Positions 23,491 to 30,813 of a stretch of 36,873 bases of DNA are shown here, piece by piece. Below the pieces are notes generated by a model. The model made no database searches. It had not been told where the DNA came from and worked only from the letters and a program-made list of their open reading frames with translations. Every line of letters starts with the position of its first letter. Position 1 is the first letter of the stretch. The position numbers and the translations under genes were made by a program. The stretch comes from Nanobdellota archaeon (GTDB lineage Archaea; Nanobdellota; Nanobdellia; Parvarchaeales; Parvarchaeaceae). The stretch covers positions 1 to 36,873 of the forward strand of contig JAJZLM010000014.1 in the NCBI GenBank assembly GCA_021850635.1, given 5' to 3'.

Positions 23491-24654
23491 TCAGCTCAAT
23501 ATAAAGTCAGCTGTTTTTTCTTTGTTGAATGGAACCAAATCACTGTATCCTTGGCCGGTCCCCAAAAACAATATCGGTTTCTTTGTCACGTAAGATATTG
23601 ACAATATAGCGCCGCCCTTCTTGTCAACGTCTGCTTTTGACAGTATTATTGCATCTATCCCGATCTCCCTATCAAATATCCTGGCCTGGTTAACTGCATC
23701 ATTTCCTGTAAGCGCATCCCCTACAAAAATCGTTATATCTGGTTTGCTTACCCGCTTTACTTTCTTAAGTTCCTCGATAAGATTCTTGTTTATATCGCTC
23801 CTCCCAGCCGTGTCTATCATAACTATGTCCGCGTTCTCACTGTGCGCGTGTTTTATAGCATCGAACGCAACCGCAGCCGGGTCCGCACCATAACTGTGCT
23901 TTATCAAATTTACGCCCAATTTCTTGGTGTGTATTTCTATCTGCTCTATAGATGCAGCGCGAAAAGTATCACTTGCAGAAACCACCACTCTGAAGCCTCT
24001 ATCTTTGAAGAAACTTATCATTTTTGCGATTGTGGTTGTCTTTCCTGCTCCGTTCACGCCCATGAACAATATTATGTATGGCTTTTTGTTCTTTATTTTA
24101 GACAGAAATTCCTCTGTCGGGTATTCTAGCATTACGTCTGATATACTCTTCTTTATAGCCCTCTCTACTTCTTTTTTATTAGAGAGGAAAGACACTTCTT
24201 TACCGACCAAAGAGCGCTCAAGATCCTCGTGTATAGCCAGTACTACATCCATAGCGACGTTATTCTCCAGAAGGGCTTCCTTTATATCTCCATATATGGA
24301 TGATATATCTTCACTGGTTATCCTATGTGAGAATATCTTTTTTTTATCAAGTTTTGATTGTGCCTTCTTTTTTTCCTCCCTTATCTCTTCTCTAGCGGTA
24401 CTGTTTTCAGCGGTTTTTTCTTTCTTTTTTACATCGATTGGTTCATCCAAGCCTTTATTTGCCGGTTCTTCGGATATTACCCCTTTTTTTGACTGGATGG
24501 TTTCCGCGTGTTTTTCGTGGGTAGTTTTTGGCTCTTCTACTGGCGGCACGCTTGGTATTTCCTGTGTTTGCCCTTCCTCTTTTTCTTCTTTAACAAGCTT
24601 CCGCTGTATCGTGTTTATCGAATCCTTCAGCTTTTTCTTTATGAAATCAAACAT
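23491..24654 (-). CDS. ftsY: Signal recognition particle receptor FtsY
   Basis: FtsY receives SRP-ribosome complexes at the membrane. The 387-residue protein has a highly charged N-terminal A domain (about 110 residues of K/E) and an NG GTPase core: P-loop GVNGAGKTTTIAKM, SDTFRAASIEQ, DTAGRSD, and LSKADVD, ending with FLGTGQGYSDLVPF. Last gene of the conserved Rpp21-to-FtsY operon, 43 bases after prefoldin. Confidence 0.95.
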   Translation of the reverse strand: MFDFIKKKLKDSINTIQRKLVKEEKEEGQTQEIPSVPPVEEPKTTHEKHAETIQSKKGVISEEPANKGLDEPIDVKKKEKTAENSTAREEIREEKKKAQSKLDKKKIFSHRITSEDISSIYGDIKEALLENNVAMDVVLAIHEDLERSLVGKEVSFLSNKKEVERAIKKSISDVMLEYPTEEFLSKIKNKKPYIILFMGVNGAGKTTTIAKMISFFKDRGFRVVVSASDTFRAASIEQIEIHTKKLGVNLIKHSYGADPAAVAFDAIKHAHSENADIVMIDTAGRSDINKNLIEELKKVKRVSKPDITIFVGDALTGNDAVNQARIFDREIGIDAIILSKADVDKKGGAILSISYVTKKPILFLGTGQGYSDLVPFNKEKTADFILS

Positions 24655-24697
24655 AGATTATTCTTGTAGTTTTATACTAATATAAGATTCGCACGGA

Positions 24698-25129
24698 TCA
24701 AATCTGCTTATTCTTGCCACTGTATTCTTCATACAGTTTGTTTGCTTCCTGCTCTAACCTTGTTCCGTCTTCTTGTAATTTCTGTATTATCTGGGCTATC
24801 TGACTTATATTGGATTCTACATCGTGCAGGTCCTCTTCTAGTCTTTTCTTTATGTCTTTCATTTCCATTCTCTTGAATATATTGCTCCCTATATTGACGA
24901 TCGCAGACGACGAATCGTTTATTACTCCTTCAAAAAATATGTCTGGAGAATAGGGTACCAGTATTTCTTTATCACCGTGTTTCAGTTCACTTAACCCTGA
25001 AAGAGATCTGCTTATTGACTCCTGCGTCATTTGCAGTGTATTTATGGCGTTTATGTAATTTTCTAACTCCCTGCGGATGTACTCTATCTCCATTAGTCTC
25101 TTGCTTAGGTCCTCTTCGTTGTTTTCCAT
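24698..25129 (-). CDS. pfdA: Prefoldin alpha subunit
   Basis: Prefoldin captures unfolded proteins for the chaperonin. The 143-residue protein is two long coiled coils (residues about 5-45 and 95-135) around a beta hairpin (DKEILVPYSPDIFFEGVINDSSSAIVNIGSNIF), the alpha-subunit pattern. It starts two bases after the eL31 stop. In many archaea aIF6 and LX lie between eL31 and this gene; here they do not. Confidence 0.92.
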   Translation of the reverse strand: MENNEEDLSKRLMEIEYIRRELENYINAINTLQMTQESISRSLSGLSELKHGDKEILVPYSPDIFFEGVINDSSSAIVNIGSNIFKRMEMKDIKKRLEEDLHDVESNISQIAQIIQKLQEDGTRLEQEANKLYEEYSGKNKQI

Positions 25130-25131
25130 GC

Positions 25132-25413
25132 TTACTTAGAACCTTCAGATTTTATGATGTCTATCTTAACGGTCCCTTTATCGTCTTTTATGCAAACTAC
25201 GCGCATCTTTATTGGAGGATTTTGCATGCCATTTTTGAATATCTCGTCATTCACTGGTATTGACATCTTAACTTCTTTCGCTTTCATCTGCTTCTTGACG
25301 AATTTTGACAGGAACTTCGACGCTGCCGAAGCTTTCTTGTACCTTGGTACAGATTCTATAGCTTTCCTCAAGTGAACCGTCATTATCCTCTGCTCTTTTT
25401 TCTGTTCTGTCAT
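25132..25413 (-). CDS. rpl31e: Large ribosomal subunit protein eL31
   Basis: eL31 lies near the peptide exit on the 50S subunit. The 93-residue protein shows RIMTVHLRKAIESVPRYKKASAASKFLSKFV, the conserved N-terminal block, and a C-terminal PPIKMRVVC strand. It starts three bases after eL39 and is followed after two bases by prefoldin alpha, as in the standard archaeal operon minus aIF6 and LX. Confidence 0.94.
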   Translation of the reverse strand: MTEQKKEQRIMTVHLRKAIESVPRYKKASAASKFLSKFVKKQMKAKEVKMSIPVNDEIFKNGMQNPPIKMRVVCIKDDKGTVKIDIIKSEGSK

Positions 25414-25416
25414 ACT

Positions 25417-25563
25417 TCATCTTCCTACGTTCTGATTAAGCCTCGATCTGTCCATTTTTCTCGTCCCATACTTTCTTAACTGTGCGAAGACAGGCGGCCT
25501 TCTGACTCTCCTGGCGTGTTTTATCAATTTCCTCTTTTTAACCGCGGATTTGTGTTTGCTCAT
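25417..25563 (-). CDS. rpl39e: Large ribosomal subunit protein eL39
   Basis: At 48 residues this is too short for the ORF track. The protein is strongly basic (KSAVKKRKLIKHARRVRRPP, then KYGTRKMDRSR and the closing NQNVGR); this matches eL39, which lines the exit tunnel, where the ending is normally R..WRR.KL. or similar. The ATG overlaps the PDCD5 stop by four bases and the stop is followed after three bases by eL31, the usual gene order. Confidence 0.92.
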   Translation of the reverse strand: MSKHKSAVKKRKLIKHARRVRRPPVFAQLRKYGTRKMDRSRLNQNVGR

Positions 25564-25841
25564 ATTTTCCTGTTGAATGTTATTCTGTTTTCCTTTTTTT
25601 CTCCTGATAATGCCTTTAGCAACTCTTTCAGCTTATCATCGTCTATTACCCCTTTCAACCTGTTTGAAAGCGCCGATTGAAGTATCATATTTTCTACGTT
25701 CTCAGCCATTTCTGGGTGGGCGTATCGTATGCTTCCGAGCCTTTCGCGAGCTTCCTTTGTGAGGTATTTGGCGAATACTTCTTGTTTCAAAGCTTCCAGC
25801 TTCTTTCTCTGTTCTGCTTCTTCCGGATTTTCCATCTGCAT
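25560..25841 (-). CDS. PDCD5-family DNA/nucleic-acid-binding protein
   Basis: The 93-residue protein has the family's three-helix core: AYLTKEARERLGSIRYAHPEMAENVENMILQ (here KYLTKEARERLGSIRY) followed by DDDKLKELLKALSGEKKE and the basic tail ITFNRK. Archaeal PDCD5 homologs bind nucleic acid and are encoded between eS19 and eL39, as here. Precise cellular role is not settled. Confidence 0.9.
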   Translation of the reverse strand: MQMENPEEAEQRKKLEALKQEVFAKYLTKEARERLGSIRYAHPEMAENVENMILQSALSNRLKGVIDDDKLKELLKALSGEKKENRITFNRKI

Positions 25842-25842
25842 A

Positions 25843-26271
25843 TTACTTAGAGGTATTTTTAGCAGTCATGTCAGCTAACGATATACCTTTTGGGGATATC
25901 CTACGACCAGGCCTGTTCTGTATTTTGACTTTTGTTATCAATCCTGATTTTTCCAGTTGCTGGAGCAATTTTCTTATTATGGCGCCTCCCGCCGGCTTGA
26001 AGTGCTTTCCACTGTACCTATTCTTTTCTGTGTCGCCGTATACTCTTCTGAGGCGGTTTACTCCTACAGGTCTATTATCCAAATACATTCTCCTAAGTAT
26101 GCTCGCCCCTCTAAGATACCACCAGTCTTCCTGTGAAGGCACTCTGTCTTTAGATGATCCTGTCTTCACGAATTTAGACCATTCTGGAGGCTGTAGGAGT
26201 TTCTCCTTCTTCATTTCCTCGGCTAAGCGATTCACTAGTTCTATTTGGTTAACGTCGCTTGCTCTTATCAT
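25843..26271 (-). CDS. rps19e: Small ribosomal subunit protein eS19
   Basis: eS19 is a head protein of the 30S subunit. The 142-residue sequence has KTGSSKDRVPSQEDWWYLRGASILRRMYL and VNRLRRVYGDTEKNRYSGKHFKPAGGAIIRKLLQQLEKSGLI, diagnostic for the family. The start lies 23 bases inside the end of the Rpp21 gene, and PDCD5 follows after one base. Confidence 0.96.
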   Translation of the reverse strand: MIRASDVNQIELVNRLAEEMKKEKLLQPPEWSKFVKTGSSKDRVPSQEDWWYLRGASILRRMYLDNRPVGVNRLRRVYGDTEKNRYSGKHFKPAGGAIIRKLLQQLEKSGLITKVKIQNRPGRRISPKGISLADMTAKNTSK

Positions 26272-26557
26272 ATTTCACTTTTCTCACATTACCGCAATTT
26301 AAGCATTTATACGTTACGCTTTTATTTTTCAGCCTTACCACAGCAGTTCTGCCAGGTATAAGGATTCTATTGCAGCGTCTGCATATTAAAAGCTTCCTGT
26401 CCCTAGAAACGTTGATCTTCTTAGATAGGTATATCCTATAGGCTATATAGGCGTACCTATTAGAAAGTTCTCTATTCGTGTCGTATAGTCTCAACGCTTC
26501 CTTAACTAAGAAATTATAATCCTTTTCGAACGAGCTCTTATTCTTTTTCCTTAGCAT
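26249..26557 (-). CDS. rnp4: RNase P protein component 4 (Rpp21/Rpr2)
   Basis: Rpp21 pairs with Rpp29 on the specificity domain of RNase P RNA. The 102-residue protein has an N-terminal helix pair and a zinc ribbon (LLICRRCNRIL and YKCLNCGNVR, 24-25 residues apart), as in the family. It leads the operon. A TATA-like TTTAAATTG about 25 bases before the ATG supports a leaderless mRNA. RNase Z in this window processes the other tRNA end. Confidence 0.92.
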   Translation of the reverse strand: MLRKKNKSSFEKDYNFLVKEALRLYDTNRELSNRYAYIAYRIYLSKKINVSRDRKLLICRRCNRILIPGRTAVVRLKNKSVTYKCLNCGNVRKVKYDKSKRR

Positions 26558-26664
26558 AGTTTACTATATATAACTCAATTTAAAAATGCTTATTTATTTT
26601 GTAATATTTACAAATTTCGTAACTTAGAAACTTATTTAAAGAATACAAATCTCTTAACAGTGAT

Positions 26665-26684
26665 ATGTTCCTTCTAAGGAACAT
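26665..26684. repeat. Perfect 9-bp palindrome in the leader of the acidic ORF
   Basis: ATGTTCCTTCTAAGGAACAT has two nine-base arms around CT. It lies about 28 bases past a TATA box (CTTATTTAAAG at 26631-26641) and just before the Shine-Dalgarno of the acidic ORF. As DNA it could be an operator at the transcription start; as RNA a tight hairpin in the leader. Confidence 0.6.
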
Positions 26685-26706
26685 AGACAAACTAAAAGGA
26701 GGTAGG

Positions 26707-26850
26707 ATGGTAAAAAAGCCTATGAAAAAGAAAGACGAAGAAAACGAAGATATCATAGAAGAGAACGAAGGTTCTGACGGAGATATCTCCGGAGATGAGA
26801 TTGGAGATGATTTAGAGGGCGATGACGACCAGGACGAAGACTTCGAATAA
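26707..26850 (+). CDS. 47-residue, very acidic small protein
   Basis: After a basic start (VKKPMKKK) nearly every residue is Asp, Glu, Gly or Ser (GDDLEGDDDQDEDFE). The GGAGGT at 26698-26703 is the strongest Shine-Dalgarno type seen here and favours the ATG at 26707. The track's ATG at 26665 is at leaderless distance from the TATA box and would give 61 residues; both forms may be made. Such acidic tails occur in RNA polymerase or nucleosome-like factors, but no family is recognised. Low complexity means the coding call is tentative. Confidence 0.5.
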   Translation: MVKKPMKKKDEENEDIIEENEGSDGDISGDEIGDDLEGDDDQDEDFE

Positions 26851-26866
26851 AACTTAATTATATTAT

Positions 26867-26888
26867 TATTTTTATTTTTTATTTTTTT
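26867..26888 (+). terminator. T-rich terminator after the acidic ORF
   Basis: Repeated runs of T (TTTTTATTTTTTATTTTTTT) begin about 17 bases past the stop codon, with no hairpin. T tracts of this kind end transcription in archaea. It lies between this gene and the convergent Hsp20-like gene. Confidence 0.5.
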
Positions 26889-26907
26889 GTACAATTGTAT
26901 TTATTTT

Positions 26908-27396
26908 TTAAATCTTCTTTAAGACTATCGTAAGGTTGCCGTTTGAAAACTCCTCTGATAGTACTCCTTCCCCTTTTTCACGCTTTATTATCTTAAGATA
27001 CAGTTTTTTGCCAGACATGGCCCTGACTTCTACAGAGTTTTCCATCTTTATTATCCTTATATCTGATTTGCTCGCGACGTCGGGCAGACTTATTACATGG
27101 ACGGTATTACCGCGGGCTTCAGTAACGGATTCTTCCGGTTCCACTACCTCTTCTATCGATTCAGTTCTCTTCTCGAATGGATTGTTCTGACCGTGCTTGT
27201 GCTGTGGTTGTCCTTGAAAGCTCCCACCCATAATCGTATTTATCAAGGGTCCTACCATCTGCTGCATCATCTTACCTATGTCTATTCCGTTTATCTGTGT
27301 GTCCTGCATCTTTTTAGAAGGTGCTCCGCAATTAGGACAGAAATTCCAATCCTTCTCCATTTGAAAGCCACAACTAAGGCATTTTCTCTTTAACAT
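26908..27396 (-). CDS. Zinc-ribbon protein with C-terminal Hsp20/alpha-crystallin-like domain
   Basis: The 162-residue protein opens with a double CxxC zinc ribbon (KCLSCGF, FCPNCGA), has a flexible middle (MMQQMVGPLINTIMGG and a Gln/His stretch), and ends with a beta-sandwich segment (HVISLPDVASKSDIRIIKMENSVEVRA to GNLTIVLKK) that matches the core of small heat-shock/alpha-crystallin domains. A chaperone role with the ribbon as an added binding module is inferred. It is divergent from the small membrane gene across one TATA-like element. Confidence 0.7.
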   Translation of the reverse strand: MLKRKCLSCGFQMEKDWNFCPNCGAPSKKMQDTQINGIDIGKMMQQMVGPLINTIMGGSFQGQPQHKHGQNNPFEKRTESIEEVVEPEESVTEARGNTVHVISLPDVASKSDIRIIKMENSVEVRAMSGKKLYLKIIKREKGEGVLSEEFSNGNLTIVLKKI

Positions 27397-27423
27397 ACAA
27401 GTATATTCTATTTTGTTTTACAT

Positions 27424-27434
27424 AGTTTATATAC
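27424..27434. promoter_or_regulatory. Symmetric TATA element between divergent genes
   Basis: AGTTTATATAC reads TTTATATA on the plus strand and TATATAAA on the minus strand. It lies about 30 bases from the Hsp20-like ATG on the left. To the right the ATG at 27497 is about 68 bases away, so a rightward transcript would have a leader of roughly 40 bases containing an AACGCT/AGCGTT hairpin (27448-27469). Confidence 0.45.
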
Positions 27435-27496
27435 ATTATCAGCCGAAAACGCTCCAAAAAGAAAGCGTTAAATTACTTGCGTTCCATAGTATTACT

Positions 27497-27721
27497 ATGC
27501 ATTGGATTTGGTTTTTGATAGGTTTGGTTATAATGATAGTAGGAGCAATAGTCTTGAGCGGAGTGACCATCCCGCACGTTACTTGGAGACTTAATGATGC
27601 TTTCGCTTATATACCTATAAACGCGACCTACACCTCTATAGGCGTAATAATAGTTGGTCTTTTAATAGCTATATTCGGCGGTTTCAGGCAAAAGCTCGGC
27701 AAATACTTCAAGTATTACTAG
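27497..27721 (+). CDS. Small two-helix membrane protein
   Basis: Starting at the ATG at 27497 the product has 74 residues with two membrane helices (WIWFLIGLVIMIVGAIVLSG and SIGVIIVGLLIAIFGGF) and a basic C-terminus, with an outside loop holding one NAT sequon. The track's longer form starts inside the promoter, upstream of the likely transcription start. Function unknown. The next gene begins four bases after its stop. Confidence 0.65.
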   Translation: MHWIWFLIGLVIMIVGAIVLSGVTIPHVTWRLNDAFAYIPINATYTSIGVIIVGLLIAIFGGFRQKLGKYFKYY

Positions 27722-27725
27722 AAAT

Positions 27726-27941
27726 ATGGGTTTTGCAGGTACATCCATAACGAATGAAGACGCAGAGATAATCCTCACTTCTCTTGTAAAAGCTTACTCG
27801 ATCGTACCTGCTCCTCTTAAGCAGTTAGTGCCAAAACTTGAAACTATACTTGAAGCTGTACCGGACGAAGCTCGGAAATACTCCCTCGACGAGATAATAA
27901 AACTGCTATCGTGGGCGTCTCAAAACGAGATAATAATATAG
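27726..27941 (+). CDS. Small helical protein, unknown function
   Basis: The 71-residue product is predicted to be all-helical (EDAEIILTSLVKAYSIVPAPLKQLVPKLETILEAVPDEARKYSLDEIIKLL) and soluble. It begins four bases after the two-helix membrane gene and probably forms an operon with it. I recognise no family. Codon use looks like that of neighbouring genes. Confidence 0.6.
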   Translation: MGFAGTSITNEDAEIILTSLVKAYSIVPAPLKQLVPKLETILEAVPDEARKYSLDEIIKLLSWASQNEIII

Positions 27942-27958
27942 GATTATAAGACTGTTAA

Positions 27959-28858
27959 TCATCCTTTCAGAACTTTCCAGGACATCACTATGCTTATAGC
28001 CCCTAGTACCGCAGCGAATATACCTAGATAAAGGAAGTTGTATAGCATCGGAGTAGTATATTGTATGCCCAAAAGAGCTTGTCTACCTATCTCTATTGTG
28101 AAACTCACAGGGTTTATGTTCGCCACCGCCTGCAACCATGAAGGCATAGCTGATACAGGGAAGAACGCGTTGCTCATGAATAGCAACGGCAAGTTAAGCA
28201 GGTTGGCTATTGCCATCTGCGTCTGCCAGTCTTTTGATTTTAGCGCCAGAAGCACGAAAAGTGAGGACATCCCGAACCCCAGCAGGAACAGCGCACCGAA
28301 CGTTATCAATATGCTTGTAGCCGATACATGTGTTAGGCTCATACCAAGCAGCACGGCTATGACTAGCACTATTATTGCCTGCACCAAAGACCTTATCACG
28401 CCGTTTAGTATCTTGCCTATTACTATCGATCCCCTGGGCACTGGAGTAGTGAGTAGTTTGTCCAAGAACCCTAGCCTTCTATCCCACACTATAGACATGC
28501 CGCTCATCATGGCGGTGAATAGGACAATAAAAGCCAGCATCCCAACCGCGAGAAAAGAAAAATAGCTGGTAGTACCGAATGTATTCATAAGAACGGTGTT
28601 GCCCAAGGAATTAAGCACGCTCTGTGGTATGTTTAAACCTGGGATATTAAATGCGCTGCCTGTGAAAAGATTACCGAAATTGAATGCCTTACCAAAAAGA
28701 CCCAACCACACTACTGGCTGTATAAGCGATATTAGAAGGATGACAGGTGCCGCATACCACTTTTTAAGGTCGCGGTTCGTTAATGACCACAAGCTCCTGA
28801 AAAACCGTGGTGTTGATAACTTACCATCTGTTAGTCTGTCTTTCTTTGCTTTTTCCAT
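27959..28858 (-). CDS. ABC-2 type exporter permease
   Basis: The 299-residue protein has six transmembrane helices and the ABC-2 signature around DRRLGFLDKLLTTPVPRGSIVIGKIL plus ISFTIEIGRQALLG-like (VSFTIEIGRQALLG) near the end. It forms the channel of a DrrAB-like exporter with the ATPase gene one base upstream. Substrates of such exporters include drugs, lipids or polymers and cannot be inferred. Regulated by the PadR gene at the head of the operon. Confidence 0.9.
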   Translation of the reverse strand: MEKAKKDRLTDGKLSTPRFFRSLWSLTNRDLKKWYAAPVILLISLIQPVVWLGLFGKAFNFGNLFTGSAFNIPGLNIPQSVLNSLGNTVLMNTFGTTSYFSFLAVGMLAFIVLFTAMMSGMSIVWDRRLGFLDKLLTTPVPRGSIVIGKILNGVIRSLVQAIIVLVIAVLLGMSLTHVSATSILITFGALFLLGFGMSSLFVLLALKSKDWQTQMAIANLLNLPLLFMSNAFFPVSAMPSWLQAVANINPVSFTIEIGRQALLGIQYTTPMLYNFLYLGIFAAVLGAISIVMSWKVLKG

Positions 28859-28859
28859 A

Positions 28860-29858
28860 CTAACTCCTGCTTATCCTCATGGTTCTGCGCTGTGCCATCA
28901 GATCACTGGAACTGCTATCCTCTTCTCTGAGAGATCTGCCTGTATACTCTAGATAAACTTCATCTAGAGTCGGCCTTGTCATCGACAATTTTGTTACTTT
29001 GTACCCTTTGGAGTCTATTAACTCTATAAGTTTAGGTGCTGCCGTTTCTGCGGATTTTACTTTTAGCCTGTACTCTCCTCCGTTTCTTTTAACGGTTTTT
29101 ACTCCTGCTACTTTTTTTAGGGTGCTTTTTAGGTCCGCCCTCTCGTCGTTTACAGCCAACTTTATTATGTCTCCCCCTATACTAGCTTTGAGCTTATCTG
29201 GGGAGTCTATCTTTATTATCTTGCCGTGGTCTATTATAGCGATTCTGTCACACAACGAATCCGCTTCTTCTAAATAGTGAGTAGTCATGAATATAGTCAT
29301 GTTATAGTCATTTTTCATCTTTTTTATGTAATTCCAGACCGCTGTTCTAGTTTGAACGTCCAAACCGAGTGTAGGCTCGTCCAGGAAAAGCACCCGTGGG
29401 TGGTTCACAAGTCCTATGGCAAGTTCCAATCTCCTTCTCATACCTCCTGAATATGTCCCGACTTTTCTTTTCATGGCAGCTTCCAAGTCGACTAATTTCA
29501 TTAACTCGACTATCCTTTGTTTTGATATTTTTCTAGGAATACCATACAAATCAGCCATCATGAGCGCATTATCAAATCCAGTTAGATCCTCATCTGCCGT
29601 AAACTCTTGCGGCACTACGCCCACCGACGCCCTAACCTTGTTTTGTTCTTTTATTATACTGTGCCCAAAGACTTCTGCATCGCCGGTTGTTGGTTCTACC
29701 AATGTTGTAAGCATTTTTATTGTGGTCGTCTTGCCGGCACCATTTGGACCTAGGAAACCGAATATCTCTCCCTCTTCTACATAGAAGGATATTTTGTTTA
29801 CTGCTTTTACCTTGCCATTGTACACTTTTGAAAGATTCCTAACGCGTATTATATCCAT
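28860..29858 (-). CDS. ABC transporter ATP-binding protein (DrrA type)
   Basis: The 332-residue protein has Walker A GPNGAGKTTT, signature YSGGMRRRLELA, Walker B VLFLDEPTLGLD and switch His in TTHYLEEAD, then the C-terminal domain (residues about 230-310) typical of DrrA-type exporters. It drives the ABC-2 permease encoded next. It starts four bases after PadR, so the three genes form one regulated unit. Confidence 0.94.
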   Translation of the reverse strand: MDIIRVRNLSKVYNGKVKAVNKISFYVEEGEIFGFLGPNGAGKTTTIKMLTTLVEPTTGDAEVFGHSIIKEQNKVRASVGVVPQEFTADEDLTGFDNALMMADLYGIPRKISKQRIVELMKLVDLEAAMKRKVGTYSGGMRRRLELAIGLVNHPRVLFLDEPTLGLDVQTRTAVWNYIKKMKNDYNMTIFMTTHYLEEADSLCDRIAIIDHGKIIKIDSPDKLKASIGGDIIKLAVNDERADLKSTLKKVAGVKTVKRNGGEYRLKVKSAETAAPKLIELIDSKGYKVTKLSMTRPTLDEVYLEYTGRSLREEDSSSSDLMAQRRTMRISRS

Positions 29859-29862
29859 AGAA

Positions 29863-30309
29863 TTATATTTTTTTAAGTTTTTCTACAATTTTCTTTAATT
29901 CAGCTCTGGCAGATCTACTTTTATTCACTTCATCCGCCTTCTCCAAAATATACTCCACGTCGTTCTCTATTTCTTCTATAATCCTTTCTATACTTGTATT
30001 CTGAGGTTCTATAAAAGTCTTCCATGGAAACCACGAACCATTTATAGTCTCTTTACCCTTCTCGGTTATTTTATAGTATTTTTTGTTTTCTTTCATGCTT
30101 AGTTCTAGCTCACCATCCAAGACCATCTTACTCAGAAGAGGATACACGCTGCCCGGAGAAGGCCGCCAGAAGCCCATCGACTGTTTTTCCATCATGTCAA
30201 TAATCATAGCACCGGTAGCATCCTTGTTATACAGTATCGCGAGTATCCAGTACCTTAGTCCCATCTCTCTGTGTGCGCCAAACTGACTTAAATTTCTGTG
30301 TCCAAACAT
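29863..30309 (-). CDS. PadR-family regulator of the ABC exporter operon
   Basis: The 148-residue product has the PadR fold (LRYWILAILYNKDATGAMIIDMM, GFWRPSPGSVYPLLSKMVLDGELE, YYKITEKGKETI) and a C-terminal helical dimerisation region (IERIIEEIENDVEYILEKAD). PadR genes leading DrrAB-like operons commonly repress them and release on binding a transported compound. A perfect palindrome covers the start codon, consistent with autorepression. Confidence 0.93.
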   Translation of the reverse strand: MFGHRNLSQFGAHREMGLRYWILAILYNKDATGAMIIDMMEKQSMGFWRPSPGSVYPLLSKMVLDGELELSMKENKKYYKITEKGKETINGSWFPWKTFIEPQNTSIERIIEEIENDVEYILEKADEVNKSRSARAELKKIVEKLKKI

Positions 30310-30324
30310 ATCGAAAATCGATAT
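30308..30324. promoter_or_regulatory. Palindrome overlapping the PadR start (candidate operator)
   Basis: ATATCGAAAATCGATAT has perfect seven-base arms around AAA. It covers the PadR start codon and lies about 25 bases downstream of a minus-strand TATA (ATTTATAC near 30340-30348), that is, at the transcription start. A second partial repeat, TTCGTA...TACGAA, flanks that TATA. Both are natural PadR binding candidates. Confidence 0.5.
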
Positions 30325-30443
30325 CTATTTATGATATTCGTATGTATAAATACTTATTTACGAACAAGAGCTTCATTTTTGGTTTAAAACATTCGTATAC
30401 TATTGCCAATCGACTGTAGCTTCTAAACGCACAGACAAATAAG

Positions 30444-30451
30444 TTTAAATA
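30444..30451 (+). promoter_or_regulatory. TATA box of eS17
   Basis: TTTAAATA lies about 42 bases before the ATG at 30490, predicting a leader of roughly 15-18 bases. Confidence 0.45.
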
Positions 30452-30489
30452 GGCGAAGCTGTTGTTAATACAAAATAGGTATACACAAT

Positions 30490-30708
30490 ATGGGAAGAAT
30501 AAGAGGAAAGACTATAAGACAGACTGTAATAGAGATACTTAGAACGCACAAGGACTCTTTCAACGACAATTTTGAGAGCAATAAAAAGATACTTTCTGAC
30601 CTGATAATCACGGAGAAGGCTATAAGAAACAAAATAGCAGGTTACATCACAAAGCTCGCTAAGGAAAAGAAGATAGAAGAGTTCATAATAGAGCACTCTA
30701 CAAAATAA
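30490..30708 (+). CDS. rps17e: Small ribosomal subunit protein eS17
   Basis: The 72-residue protein starts MGRIRGKTIRQTVIEIL and has NFESNKKILSDLIITEKAIRNKIAGYITKL, the conserved core of archaeal eS17 (family: MGxIRxxxIKRxAxELL... RNKIAGYITRL). It is a single-gene unit with its own promoter. Confidence 0.93.
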   Translation: MGRIRGKTIRQTVIEILRTHKDSFNDNFESNKKILSDLIITEKAIRNKIAGYITKLAKEKKIEEFIIEHSTK

Positions 30709-30737
30709 TTTTTATCTCTTTTTGTCAAGAAGATAGT

Positions 30738-30789
30738 GGAAGTACTAAGAACATATAAGTACTTTAACGCTTCCGCTTTAGTACTTTCC
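30738..30789. repeat. Long imperfect inverted repeat between convergent eS17 and PRC-barrel genes
   Basis: GGAAGTACTAA at 30738-30748 is matched by TTAGTACTTTCC at 30778-30789 (one extra T), with a further AGTACT in the loop. The 3' ends of the two convergent genes flank it, so it could stabilise or end both transcripts. There is no T tract within it. Confidence 0.5.
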
Positions 30790-30813
30790 CTTATCCGCCG
30801 CTTTGACCGCTGG

